From positions 34,239 to 98,238 of the forward strand of contig JACQDB010000050.1 in assembly GCA_016201275.1 (NCBI GenBank): DNA of 64,000 bases. Direction: 5' to 3'. This document shows positions 42,707-51,196 of this stretch, in pieces. The DNA comes from Acidobacteriota bacterium. GTDB lineage: Bacteria; Acidobacteriota; Blastocatellia; UBA7656. The position numbers and the translations under genes are program-made. The notes beneath the pieces are model-generated. The model saw nothing but the letters and a program-made list of their open reading frames with translations. It was not told where the DNA came from and did no database searches. Numbering within the stretch: position 1 is the stretch's first letter; every line of letters begins with the position of its first letter.

Positions 42707-43005
42707 GCGAGGTCTTGAAGCGCCCAGCAGCCAAGCAAGACGTAATCGAGCAAGCTGACTATCTTGCCCAAGACAGCCTCGAAGCGGCGTATGAGTTTTT
42801 GGTTGCCACCGAGGAAACCTTTCTACAGCTTTCGCGTTTTCCCAAAATCGGCAAAAAGAAAATGAGGAGTAAGGCCTTTACCTCTGTCCGACAGTTTCCG
42901 GTTAAGGGCTTTGAACAACACCTGATCTTTTACCGACCGATTAAAGGTGGCATTGAAATTCTTCGCGTGCTGCACAGTGCGCGAGACTTTGAGCAGATTT
43001 TATAG
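42703..43005 (+). CDS. parE: type II toxin, ParE/RelE family
   Basis: Toxin of the pair, 100 aa, starting at a GTG that overlaps the parD stop. The ParE fold is visible as RPAAKQDVIEQADYLAQDSLEAAYEFLVATEETFLQLSRFPKIGKKKM, then VRQFPVKGFEQHLIFYRPIKGGIEILRVLHSARDFEQIL, the normal strand order with the arginine/aromatic end block. ParE toxins usually poison DNA gyrase; RelE-like relatives cleave mRNA, and the two cannot be separated by motif alone. The system may stabilise the restriction-modification island. Confidence 0.9.
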   Translation: MSEVLKRPAAKQDVIEQADYLAQDSLEAAYEFLVATEETFLQLSRFPKIGKKKMRSKAFTSVRQFPVKGFEQHLIFYRPIKGGIEILRVLHSARDFEQIL

Positions 43006-43007
43006 GT

Positions 43008-43271
43008 TTGATGGAGGGAGCAAAAATCCTTACGCCCAGAGTAGCGAGGAATGAGTATGGCAAGCGCATCTATACTCTACTGCCAACGCTTAAATACTAT
43101 TTGCGCTTGCTGCGAAGGCCCGAAGCTTTTGTGGCGGTTTACAGCAAATGTTTGCAAGATGAATTTCAACGCGCCAGCGGCATCAAGAAAGAACACTTGA
43201 AAATCTGGAGCGAGATTTGGAACCCACAGCGACCAAACCTGCCGAGAGTCAATCTCAGGCGCAGCCCTTGA
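43008..43271 (+). pseudogene. chimeric fragment: duplicated nuclease C-terminus
   Basis: An 87-codon frame begins at a TTG three bases after the parE stop. Codons 25-71 (LPTLKYYLRL ... IWSEIW) are the exact duplicate of the nuclease end. The first 24 codons and last 16 (NPQRPNLPRVNLRRSP) come from flanking sequence in an unintended frame, the latter being the TPR gene read in another frame. It is best read as a recombination scar and not a functional gene. Confidence 0.75.
43080..43220 (+). repeat. 141-bp direct repeat, copy 2, abutting the TPR gene
   Basis: Identical to 42199-42339. Copy 2 is joined at 43221 to AACCCACAGCG, the first codons of the TPR gene after its TTG. The TTG itself (43217-43219) belongs to the repeat. 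Confidence 0.97.
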
Positions 43272-44989
43272 CTAGCCAAGCCAACCCTCGATTCATTATC
43301 CCCGGCGATGTCAATGTTCGCATCGAATCGGATGTTCGCCTCTTTGTTGTGATGGCGGCGATCAACATCGCTGGCTTCGATTATGAGGCCAACGGGCAAC
43401 CGTTGTCCGCGCCGCGCACCGCTTTGCGGAAAGACCTGGCGAAAAAAATTGAGGCTTCTTTGAAAGCAAAACTCGCCGCCTATTACCAGGCGCACCGACG
43501 CCCTGGCATTGATGAAGCGGTGGACGCCTCGCGTTATGCGGCGCTCAGTTTTTTGATGACTCAGCCGCCATCGTTTTCGGTCTATGAAAGCGAGCGCAAT
43601 CGTGTGCCGGAAGATTTGCGACCGCTGCTGACCTTCATTCCTCTCTTGCAGGAGTTCTATATTAAAAGCGGCATCAAAGATTTATTGCCCACCTACACCG
43701 CTTTTTCGGATTCTTATGCGGCGCTTTATCGTCGCCCGATTGGTGAAATGATTTATGCGGTGCTGGAGTATTTTCATCTGCGCCCGGAAACCATCATCAA
43801 CATGAAGCCGCTGGTGATTTCGTCAACCGATGTCGGCGGCGGCAAGGTGAAGAAAGAGACGACGGTAGCGCGCACTCGTTCGCGGCAAGTCTATGTCATT
43901 CCCGACCCTTTTTCAGTGATGGGCAGCGCCTTTGCGCGTGACGATTTTCTCAATCAAAAAGATGATTTGCTGTCGCGTCGAGTCGGGGATGATTACATTG
44001 TTTCGATAGGCCCACCGGCCAAGACCACCAATCTGGAAGCGGTGTTGAATACGCTGGTTCGCTTCGTGCTTGATCCTTTGATTGAGCGCAAATTGAAATC
44101 CACCATCGAATACAAAGACCAGATTTTGAAGACCGTGCGAAGCGTGCCGACCGCGAACAAAGAGTTTCAGATCAGCGTCTATCAAGTGGTGCGCGAATCA
44201 TTGGCGCGTGCCGCAGAAGCCCGTTTGAAGCGCCTGCAAGCGCCGCCCAGTCCTCCCCATACGCGCACGGCTGCCGACGATGAAGCGACCTATGAACTGG
44301 CGCAGGATTATTTGCGCGGCGCGGTGCTGGCGTTTCATTTTTATGAGCAGTTGGAAGGACTGGAAAAAGTCGGCATCGGCATAGAAGATTTTTACGACCA
44401 GATGCTGGCGACCCTCAAATTTGACCGCGAAGAAAAACGCGCCAGTGAATTTGAACCGATAGTTGCCAAGGTCTCGCTGGCGAGAAAAAAATCCGGCGAG
44501 GCGAATGCCAATTCAAGCGCCGATCCGTTTGTCGGCACTCTCACCAAAAAGATTCTCGATGCCGATGACTTGATTCGTCAGAAGCTTTTGGTCGAGGCGC
44601 GTGCCATGCTCGAAGAGGTGCTGGCCGTCGAGCCAAACAATGCGCGTGCGCTTTATGGCATGGCGCGAGTGGTCAGTCAATCGCCTAGTGCCGCCGAAGC
44701 CGATCCCAAAGCCGAAGAGAACGACAAGATTCAAGCCCAACATGACCGCTTTCAAACGGCGATCAAACTCTATCGTAAGGCCATCGAAAACGCTTCGCCC
44801 GATTCGGAAAAATGGTTAATGCAATGGAGCTATGTGTATATAGGCCGTATTCTCGATTTTCAGGAATTCCGACAGGATGCGGTCAACGAATACGAGAAAG
44901 CCATTGCTTTAGGCGAGGGCATCCCCAACGGCGCTTACAAAGAAGCGGTTGATGGCAAACAGAAACCTTACGGGCAAAAAGCGCCGTGA
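43217..44989 (+). CDS. TPR-containing protein, N-terminus probably lost
   Basis: The 590-aa reading frame ends with TPR repeats (residues 470-585: DLIRQKLLVEARAMLEEVLAVEPNNARALYGMARVV, then RFQTAIKLYRKAIENASPDSEKWLMQWSYVYIGRILDFQEFRQDAVNEYEKAIALGE). The first part (ANPRFIIPGDVNVRIESDVRLFVVMAAINIAGFDYEANGQPLSAPRTALRKDLAKKIEASLKAKL) is not recognised. The start is a TTG inside the 141-bp repeat, with GGAG six bases upstream. The first residues (EPTATKPAESQSQAQPLTSQ) look like a linker after a signal peptide, so the original secretion signal and start were probably replaced by the insertion. Whether the truncated protein is expressed is open. Confidence 0.75.
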   Translation: MEPTATKPAESQSQAQPLTSQANPRFIIPGDVNVRIESDVRLFVVMAAINIAGFDYEANGQPLSAPRTALRKDLAKKIEASLKAKLAAYYQAHRRPGIDEAVDASRYAALSFLMTQPPSFSVYESERNRVPEDLRPLLTFIPLLQEFYIKSGIKDLLPTYTAFSDSYAALYRRPIGEMIYAVLEYFHLRPETIINMKPLVISSTDVGGGKVKKETTVARTRSRQVYVIPDPFSVMGSAFARDDFLNQKDDLLSRRVGDDYIVSIGPPAKTTNLEAVLNTLVRFVLDPLIERKLKSTIEYKDQILKTVRSVPTANKEFQISVYQVVRESLARAAEARLKRLQAPPSPPHTRTAADDEATYELAQDYLRGAVLAFHFYEQLEGLEKVGIGIEDFYDQMLATLKFDREEKRASEFEPIVAKVSLARKKSGEANANSSADPFVGTLTKKILDADDLIRQKLLVEARAMLEEVLAVEPNNARALYGMARVVSQSPSAAEADPKAEENDKIQAQHDRFQTAIKLYRKAIENASPDSEKWLMQWSYVYIGRILDFQEFRQDAVNEYEKAIALGEGIPNGAYKEAVDGKQKPYGQKAP

Positions 44990-45046
44990 GCGCAAGGCGC
45001 AAGCACTGCTTACGACGATAAGCGGAAGGGCAGAGCCTTAGCTGAA

Positions 45047-45098
45047 GTTGTGAGTCGGAAAAGAAATTCTGAAAAGAATGAATTTTCCGGCTCCCAAC
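45047..45098 (+). terminator. hairpin after the TPR gene
   Basis: Arms 45047-45062 and 45083-45098 pair at 14 of 16 positions around a 20-nt loop. It lies 58 nt after the stop of the TPR gene. No U run follows, so terminator activity is tentative. Confidence 0.4.
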
Positions 45099-45182
45099 TC
45101 TTGACTCCACTCCATCGCCCTACTATCATCACTGCCAAGCACTTGGGAAAATAAGAATCAACACTGCCCATAGCGTCGGAAG

Positions 45183-45224
45183 AATCCTCACTAGATTTTT
45201 GTATCACAATCCTCACCAGATTTT
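45183..45224 (+). promoter_or_regulatory. 17-nt direct repeat upstream of the 45253 gene
   Basis: AATCCTCACTAGATTTT (45183-45199) and AATCCTCACCAGATTTT (45208-45224) match at 16 of 17 and are 25 bp apart, so on nearly opposite faces of the helix. They end 28 nt before the start of the downstream gene. They could be operator half-sites or a simple local duplication. Confidence 0.45.
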
Positions 45225-45252
45225 GAATTCAATAAAGCGAGGTGGAAAAACT

Positions 45253-45723
45253 ATGTCAGTTAGCTTGCAAGCGAGCGGCTCTGAAGATATTCGTGTAACC
45301 GCAGGAGAACGCCTGGTGTTGCGGGTGCGCGCTTTCGACCCGGCAGGGATCGGCAAAATATTCGTTCAATGTTTTCAGTTCAGTACGGCTAGCACTAATA
45401 AAGTTAAACTGGCCTATGGCCAGTTGCTGATCCCGATTGAAGAGAGTTTCCTGCACGAAGAGTACGAAATTTATATAGATATTCCCATCAATGCCGCCTA
45501 TGGAAAGTGGGGCATTCAAACTATCGAGTTCACCAACGGACGCGGCTACAAAACCTCTTTCTACAGAGGGCAAAGCAAATTCGATAACATTCTTTTCGAT
45601 GTTGTCGCGCCGCCGACGAAAGAAGATGAGTTGTTGAAATTCAACGGCATCGAAATCGCCGGTTGCGTCGAAGGCCGCCCTATGGTCGCCGATAAGCGAG
45701 AAGCATTTCATAAGTCGCCTTAA
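45253..45723 (+). CDS. hypothetical beta-rich protein, 156 aa
   Basis: The start at 45253 has GAGGTGG upstream and gives MSVSLQASGSEDIRVTAGERLVLRVRAFDP; the ORF-track start lies 18 codons earlier. The chain has no signal peptide and alternates strands throughout (GIGKIFVQCFQFSTAST, FLHEEYEIYIDIPINAAYGKWGIQTIEFTNGRGYKTSFYRGQSKFDNILFDVVAP), consistent with an Ig-like or beta-sandwich fold. I do not recognise the family. The 3' end overlaps the convergent FHA-protease gene by 44 nt, so the two transcripts could form antisense RNA. Confidence 0.65.
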   Translation: MSVSLQASGSEDIRVTAGERLVLRVRAFDPAGIGKIFVQCFQFSTASTNKVKLAYGQLLIPIEESFLHEEYEIYIDIPINAAYGKWGIQTIEFTNGRGYKTSFYRGQSKFDNILFDVVAPPTKEDELLKFNGIEIAGCVEGRPMVADKREAFHKSP

Positions 45724-47260
45724 TCGGTACGCCGAAATTGGAACCACCGAAACTCTGCTCGCCGTCTATGGTGGTGAGGATCGCCGAATTGATGGCGATG
45801 ACTTTGCCATCACGGTTAAACATAGGGCTGCCCGAACCGCCTTCGGTAGTTTGCGCGCTGTGGACGATTTTGCCGGGCAGCGCATCGGTGATATTGCCGG
45901 TCGTGGTCAAAGGGCGAATCAAGCCGCGACCGGCCAAGCCTATCGCCACATCTTCCGCAGAGGTGCCGTGCTGCTTCATGATTTCTCTGCGTATGCTCTC
46001 GTCGTCTATGCGTTGTAATAATCCGTCAACGCCGGTCGGATAGCCAAGCAAGACCACCGGCGCACCGATAAGTCCGCTGGGGTCTTCGTTGCTCAAGGGC
46101 AGTTCGGGCAAGGCTGCATCGCCTTGCTCGAAACTGCACAAGGCGATGTCGTAGCGGTCAGAAGTCAGCGCTTCTTTCAAGGCGAACTGTTTTTTGATGG
46201 CTGGAAAAAAGGCTACGAAGCGGTCGAGTTGCGGACGAAAGCCGTTGCCTTGCCCCATAATCAATTGCGCGATGTTATCGGTAGCCCAAGGGCGCACAAT
46301 GTGCCGGTTGGTAGCGATCAAGCCTTGTTTGATGACAAAGCCTGTGCCGGAATAATCAATCTGCACGGGAGGGCCTGCCCCATCAACCGAGGCGAGCAGA
46401 TTGCCGCTCTTATCCACAGGCGTGCCGTTGGCTCCGTCGGCTGATTCATAGCGCAGCAGCTTGCCCGTGCCGCGTTCCGCAAACGTGTAGCTGCCGACAA
46501 TCAGGCAGACGCCCGGCGCATATTGTTCGGTGATTTTCTGGGTGAACTGCCGCGATTGTTCGGTGACATCTTGAAGCTGTTGCAATTTGTCCTGCTGAAT
46601 TTTAATCAGCTCCTGATCTTTTTGTCGCAGCGCGGCGGCCTCTTCGGCCTGTTTCCTGAGCAGTTCGATCTGACTGGTGTTGCGATGCAGGATTAAAAAA
46701 TTCGAGAAGATGATTGCCACTAACGCCAGCACGATAATGGTGAACGCGGCCAAGCCGAAGAGCTTGGCTTTTTTCGGCACCTCAGCCCACAAACTGGCCG
46801 ACAACTCTTTGACAAACAGCGTCGCCGTCAACGGATGAACCGGTTGCGTAGCCGGAGAGGTTTGTGCGGCTTCGGCGACGCGGTTTTGCTGGCGCACTAA
46901 ACTTGCCGTAGAAAAATTTTCCGGCATGATTTGAAACAGAAAACTGGCGCTCGACAAACCTTGTCCGAAGTGCAAGGTGTCGCCATCGCGCAGTTCATAA
47001 CCGGTAGGGCTGTCTTCGGGAACCTCGCCGTTGATGTTGAATTCGAGGAAGTCGCTTTTGTAGCGCGGCATCAACGTCAAGGTGCCATCATCTTCGGAAT
47101 AGATGTCGGCGATGAGTCCGGCAGGGAGACTGCCGCCCTCTTCCGGCACTAGCATCAAGTCGAAATGCTCGTCGCTGCCTATGGTGACGTGCTCCTGTTT
47201 GAAGATTCGGGTTTTGCCTTTTTCCGTGCCGGAAAGATAGACGAACATCAGCCGCGTCAT
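45680..47260 (-). CDS. FHA-domain, membrane-anchored trypsin-like serine protease
   Basis: The 526-aa protein has an N-terminal FHA-like domain (residues 1-115: TEKGKTRIFKQEHVTIGSDEHFDLMLVP, GYELRDGDTLHFGQG), one membrane helix (FGLAAFTIIVLALVAIIFSNFLIL, residues 168-191), a coiled-coil (LRKQAEEAAALRQKDQELIKIQQDKLQQLQDVTEQ) and a HtrA-like trypsin fold. The triad is His320 (ATNRHIV), Asp371 (SDRYDIAL) and Ser476 in EGGSGSP. FHA domains bind phosphothreonine, so a cytoplasmic phospho-signal may control a periplasmic protease. No PDZ domain is present. It is next to signalling genes, but a matching kinase gene is not in the window. A convergent small gene overlaps its 3' end. Confidence 0.85.
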   Translation of the reverse strand: MTRLMFVYLSGTEKGKTRIFKQEHVTIGSDEHFDLMLVPEEGGSLPAGLIADIYSEDDGTLTLMPRYKSDFLEFNINGEVPEDSPTGYELRDGDTLHFGQGLSSASFLFQIMPENFSTASLVRQQNRVAEAAQTSPATQPVHPLTATLFVKELSASLWAEVPKKAKLFGLAAFTIIVLALVAIIFSNFLILHRNTSQIELLRKQAEEAAALRQKDQELIKIQQDKLQQLQDVTEQSRQFTQKITEQYAPGVCLIVGSYTFAERGTGKLLRYESADGANGTPVDKSGNLLASVDGAGPPVQIDYSGTGFVIKQGLIATNRHIVRPWATDNIAQLIMGQGNGFRPQLDRFVAFFPAIKKQFALKEALTSDRYDIALCSFEQGDAALPELPLSNEDPSGLIGAPVVLLGYPTGVDGLLQRIDDESIRREIMKQHGTSAEDVAIGLAGRGLIRPLTTTGNITDALPGKIVHSAQTTEGGSGSPMFNRDGKVIAINSAILTTIDGEQSFGGSNFGVPIKATYEMLLAYRRP

Positions 47261-47492
47261 AGAATGTTTATCCTCACCTCTGCAATCTTATCATCGTCAA
47301 AACTGAAAGCGCAAAGTTGCTCTTGCTGTGCCACTCGTGCATAATTATGAAGCTGGTCACACAGCTTTTTCGCCATCGCTTAACGGACTGAAGAGCGCAA
47401 GATTTCCTGCGCCAACGGTTCTCTCAACGAACTTTGCCGAATCTGTTACGCTCATTCGGTGCAAAACTAATTCTGCTTTCGGGTACTGAAAT

Positions 47493-48704
47493 ATGAAAAC
47501 GCATTCGATGACCACCTACGCAAAAAAGATGTTTGTGATTTTGGTTGCAGGGTTCTGCCTGCTCTGGCTGACTGCGCCGCTGCTCGCGCAGGATAAAAAG
47601 GCTGACAAGAAGGACGACAAGAAAAAGTTTATCGAACCGTATATCGTTAAGCGTCTGACTCAAAACATCAGCCTGTACTCGTTAGGCACGCTGTCGCCGG
47701 ACCACAAGCGCCTCGCTTTCGTTGCCGCCAAAGAAGGACGCACGCCCAACCTGTACATCATGACGCTCGAAGATTTTTCGATCAGCCCACCGCTCACCAG
47801 TTTGAAATGGGGCGCGACCGAGCCGCAATGGTCGCCCGATGGTGCTGGGCTGGCCTTTGCCGGATTCGGTGACACCGGCAATTTCGCCGACATCTATGTG
47901 GTGGATATTAAAACCGCCAATCTTCGCAGACTCACGGCAAATAATTTCAGCGATAAAGAGCCGGTCTTTACGCCAGATGGCAAGCGCCTGCTCTACACCA
48001 CAGACCAGAGTCCGCTCGAAGATGCGGCGTTTGGCATTCTGCACATCGCGGCGATTCCCGTCGCCGGAGGCAAAGGCGAATACTTCACAGAGGACGAAAC
48101 CTCTTCGGTACATCCGCAGATTGCCACGGATGGCAAAAGTATGTATCTGGTCAAAGTCGCTGAACAGAGCGGCAGACACTCGCTCTGGCAATATGATTTG
48201 AACGGCAAGCCTCTGCGCGACCTCACCGAAGAAAAATTTGCCCGCATCCACAAGGTGATATTTCATCCGACCAATCACACCGCTATCGTGTGGGCGCAGA
48301 TGCAGGCCGAACAGCAGGACAATATTTACATACTGGATTTGCAGAGCGGCGCAGTGCAAGATTTGCCGGAACCCGATTTGCCGAAACACTCACCGGCACT
48401 TTCTCCGAACGGTTTGTTGATTGCATTCATAGCGCCTGCTGAAGGGGGCAATCAATTGTATCTTTACGAGGCAACGACCGGACAAATTCAACAACTGACC
48501 GGCAAGGGAAGCAACGCTTATACGCCGGTGTTTGTGACGGATGAAAAGATTATGTTCGGCTCGAACCGTGATGGCTGGATTCAACAGACCACGGAACAGG
48601 TGTCGAAAAACAAGGCGATGATTACCGAAGAGGTGAAGAATGACCGCGAGATTTATCTCATCAATCTGACGCAAAAAACCGCAGATGAGAAGAAGAAGAA
48701 ATAG
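47493..48704 (+). CDS. TolB-like beta-propeller protein, exported
   Basis: Secreted 403-aa protein with signal peptide (IFVILVAGFCLLWLTAPLLAQ type, near residues 8-30) and a charged linker (DKKADKKDDKKKF). The remainder is a six-bladed WD40/TolB-like propeller built from repeated blocks such as LGTLSPDHKRLAFVAAKEGRTPNLYIMTLED, EPQWSPDGAGLAFAGFGDTGNFADIYVVDI, EPVFTPDGKRLLYTTDQ, VHPQIATDGKSMYLV, and SPALSPNGLLIAFIAPA. Such propellers act as protein scaffolds or peptidase partners. There is no catalytic peptidase domain here. It lies between the FHA protease gene and the pseudo-caspase operon, on the opposite strand to both. Confidence 0.8.
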   Translation: MKTHSMTTYAKKMFVILVAGFCLLWLTAPLLAQDKKADKKDDKKKFIEPYIVKRLTQNISLYSLGTLSPDHKRLAFVAAKEGRTPNLYIMTLEDFSISPPLTSLKWGATEPQWSPDGAGLAFAGFGDTGNFADIYVVDIKTANLRRLTANNFSDKEPVFTPDGKRLLYTTDQSPLEDAAFGILHIAAIPVAGGKGEYFTEDETSSVHPQIATDGKSMYLVKVAEQSGRHSLWQYDLNGKPLRDLTEEKFARIHKVIFHPTNHTAIVWAQMQAEQQDNIYILDLQSGAVQDLPEPDLPKHSPALSPNGLLIAFIAPAEGGNQLYLYEATTGQIQQLTGKGSNAYTPVFVTDEKIMFGSNRDGWIQQTTEQVSKNKAMITEEVKNDREIYLINLTQKTADEKKKK

Positions 48705-48792
48705 ATATGACGAGCCTGGAACATAATAAATTTCTGGCAATCGCCAACTAACGGCTTGGAACACGAAAACAAAATGCACCAGACGGTGATTT

Positions 48793-51120
48793 CTATTGCC
48801 GGTTTCGTAGTTCCTTCGCTTTTTGATATTCCTTATTGGCTTCTTCGCGCAAGCCTTGACTGTAGAGTGCGTGGCCGAGTTTCGTGTGCAGCGCATCATC
48901 GAAAGGTCTGGCGGCGATGGCTTGGCGATATGCTTCCGTGGCTTGCGGCCATTTGTTCTGCGCGAAATATTCATCGCCAATAGCGATAAAGATGGCAGCA
49001 TTTTTTGCGTCGAGTGCGGCGGCCTTTTCAAACTCGGCGAGCGCCGCGTCATTCTTTTGTGCGCGATAAAGTAAGCCTAAATTGTAATGCGGCGCAGCGT
49101 AGTTGGCGTCCAACTCGGAAGCATTTTTGAAGGCGCGTTCGGCTTTCCAGTTATCGAGTTTTCCGACATAAACAATGCCCAGAGCGTTCTCCGTCGCCGC
49201 CGTTTTCGCCAGTATTAACAGGGCTTTTTCCGCTTCATCATAAAATTGCAGAGAGATTAATGCGGCTGTGGCGCTCAACTTTTCTAGCCCTGCAATCTCT
49301 GATTTTTCCGGGGTCAGGGTTCTGGCTTTTGCTAAAATCTGTCCGGCGCGTTTGAAATCTTCAACCTTGTCGGCAATGTTATCGCTGCGAACATCGGCGC
49401 TCAAAGTCTCTTTGCCAGCGGTGAATAAAGCTTCGGCTAAACGAGGTTTCAAGCGCGCCGCCGCCGCACTCAAGGCCGCTTGCTGCGTCATCTGTTGATA
49501 AATATCCCAAGCGCTTTGGCCTCGCGGTTCAATTAATCTGCCGCTCGTGATCGCGGCTTCAAAATCCAGCAACAGCGGCGACGGCGCAGGCGCAGAGACA
49601 TTGACCGGAATCGCCGCCGACATATTTTCGGTTGGCGGATTGGCATTGGTCGTTGCTATGACTGCGATAGATGGCGGGACTGGCTGCGGCTTCACAGGCG
49701 CAGGCGCGGCGTTCATCTCTGTTTTGATTCCCGTCGGGCTACCGGCTTTGGTTGCAGGATTCGGCGGCGGCGGTTGACCGTGGCGCGTAGCTGGCAACTT
49801 ATTAGCAGGTGGTTTCGGTGGCTTGAGAGTTGATGCTGCGACATTTTTTCGACTCGGGGCGGGCGCTTTGGCAACCTCAACAGGCGGGGTTTCCGGCGTG
49901 GCAATTTTTACTGCTTCAATTTTATTTGCCGGTGCGAGAGGCGGAGTTGAGGCAGTGGCAGGCGCAGTTTTTTGGGCTTCAGGAGGGGTGGGCGTCAAGG
50001 TTTCCGTAGTGCCTGCGGACGCTATGAGTTGTCTATTCTTCGCGCCTTCCACGACTACAGATTCGGCTTTTGTTGCTGATTGATTTGGCGCATTGGTCGC
50101 GGCTATGGCTGGCGTTGGCTTGGTCGCGCTTGCCTCATTTGGTGTTGCATTGACCGATGGTGCGGCGCTTTGTTGAGCCACGGATGAGGTCGTACTCGAC
50201 TTGGGAGGAGAAGCCATTTGAGCCGCCGATTGGTTGCGCGGTTCAATCGGTGTGCGGCTTGCCGCAAGCGCAGAATTTTTCGTTGCCAGGACAAATTGGG
50301 CGAGCGTAGTGCCGGCCTTCATCGGATGTTGTTTCTTCGAGGTGGTTTTTGAGAGTTGCGTAGAGATGGCCGCAAACAATTCTTCGGCGTTGGTCGCGCC
50401 ATCGGCATTGGTGTCTATGCCGCCGTTGAGCGCTTCCAACAAGCTGTTGGTAAAGGCTCCGTGTGAATTCCACTTCTGGCCTTCACGGGAATATTCGCCG
50501 AAACTGCTTGCCAGCATAGTCGCTATGCCGCCGCGCCACTGCGACAGTTGGTTGAAAGCCGAGGTGAAAATTTTTGTCGGTTGGTCGCCAACGATCTCGG
50601 CATCGAAAAACTCGCGGCGAACTGCATCCGCGATAATCAATATGCGCCCGGCTTTGACGCGACGGCTGATCGCATAACTCAATTCGCGCAGTGATACGCC
50701 GGTCGAGTAGGGCAGTTTGGCGTCCGAATCATAAGCCAGTAAGTAAGCTTCGCCATATTCACTTTCCGTAATTCCATGACCGGAAAAGTAAATCGTCACG
50801 GTGTCGTTTTCGGTTGCCGAACGCGCCAGCCAATCGCCCACCGCTGCCTTGATGGCTTCGGCGGTGGCCTGTTGATTGACCAGCAGACGCACATTGTCGC
50901 CGCATACTTTTTTCATGGCAGCAGCGAAGTCCAGCGCGTCGCGGTCGGCAAATAATAGTTGTTGATTTCCCGGCAGCCGTGGATAACGGGCGATGCCGAT
51001 GACGACGGCAAAAGTTTTTGCGGTGGTCGCATCGCTTTGCGCGAAGCCGTTGCCGACGGTCAGTGCCACCAACAGGGAAATGAAAATGGTAAGGCAGAGG
51101 CAGCGAATAATTTGCGGCAT
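48793..51120 (-). CDS. caspase-fold (C14-like) protein with TPR repeats, catalytic Cys replaced
   Basis: From the ATG at 51120 the 775-aa protein has a signal peptide (CLCLTIFISLLVALTVGNGFAQ). Residues 35-275 are a caspase-like domain: KTFAVVIGIARYP, TVTIYFSGHGITESEYGEAYLLAYD with His115, then ILIIADAVRREF where the usual DAC(R/F) nucleophile position is Val167 (GTT), and SSFGEYSREGQKWNSHGAFTNSLLEALNGG. The Cys is thus missing. A Pro/Ala/Thr-rich linker covers residues 290-530 and TPR repeats close the protein (AERAFKNASELDANYAAPHYNLGLLYRAQKNDAALAEFEKAAALDAKNAAIFIAIGDEYF). It is downstream of STAS and RsbW-like genes in the same direction. Confidence 0.85.
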   Translation of the reverse strand: MPQIIRCLCLTIFISLLVALTVGNGFAQSDATTAKTFAVVIGIARYPRLPGNQQLLFADRDALDFAAAMKKVCGDNVRLLVNQQATAEAIKAAVGDWLARSATENDTVTIYFSGHGITESEYGEAYLLAYDSDAKLPYSTGVSLRELSYAISRRVKAGRILIIADAVRREFFDAEIVGDQPTKIFTSAFNQLSQWRGGIATMLASSFGEYSREGQKWNSHGAFTNSLLEALNGGIDTNADGATNAEELFAAISTQLSKTTSKKQHPMKAGTTLAQFVLATKNSALAASRTPIEPRNQSAAQMASPPKSSTTSSVAQQSAAPSVNATPNEASATKPTPAIAATNAPNQSATKAESVVVEGAKNRQLIASAGTTETLTPTPPEAQKTAPATASTPPLAPANKIEAVKIATPETPPVEVAKAPAPSRKNVAASTLKPPKPPANKLPATRHGQPPPPNPATKAGSPTGIKTEMNAAPAPVKPQPVPPSIAVIATTNANPPTENMSAAIPVNVSAPAPSPLLLDFEAAITSGRLIEPRGQSAWDIYQQMTQQAALSAAAARLKPRLAEALFTAGKETLSADVRSDNIADKVEDFKRAGQILAKARTLTPEKSEIAGLEKLSATAALISLQFYDEAEKALLILAKTAATENALGIVYVGKLDNWKAERAFKNASELDANYAAPHYNLGLLYRAQKNDAALAEFEKAAALDAKNAAIFIAIGDEYFAQNKWPQATEAYRQAIAARPFDDALHTKLGHALYSQGLREEANKEYQKAKELRNRQ

Positions 51121-51196
51121 GATACTTCTCAGAAAAAATGGCGCAGGCTTTCCTGCAAAAGCTCGCGCCATTTGAAACCGAAGCGGATTGACCAAT

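Noticed and set aside
49547-50677. Plus-strand ORFs opposite the pseudo-caspase linker (Ala/Gly-rich)
   Set aside because: They mirror the Pro/Ala-rich linker codons and have no start context.
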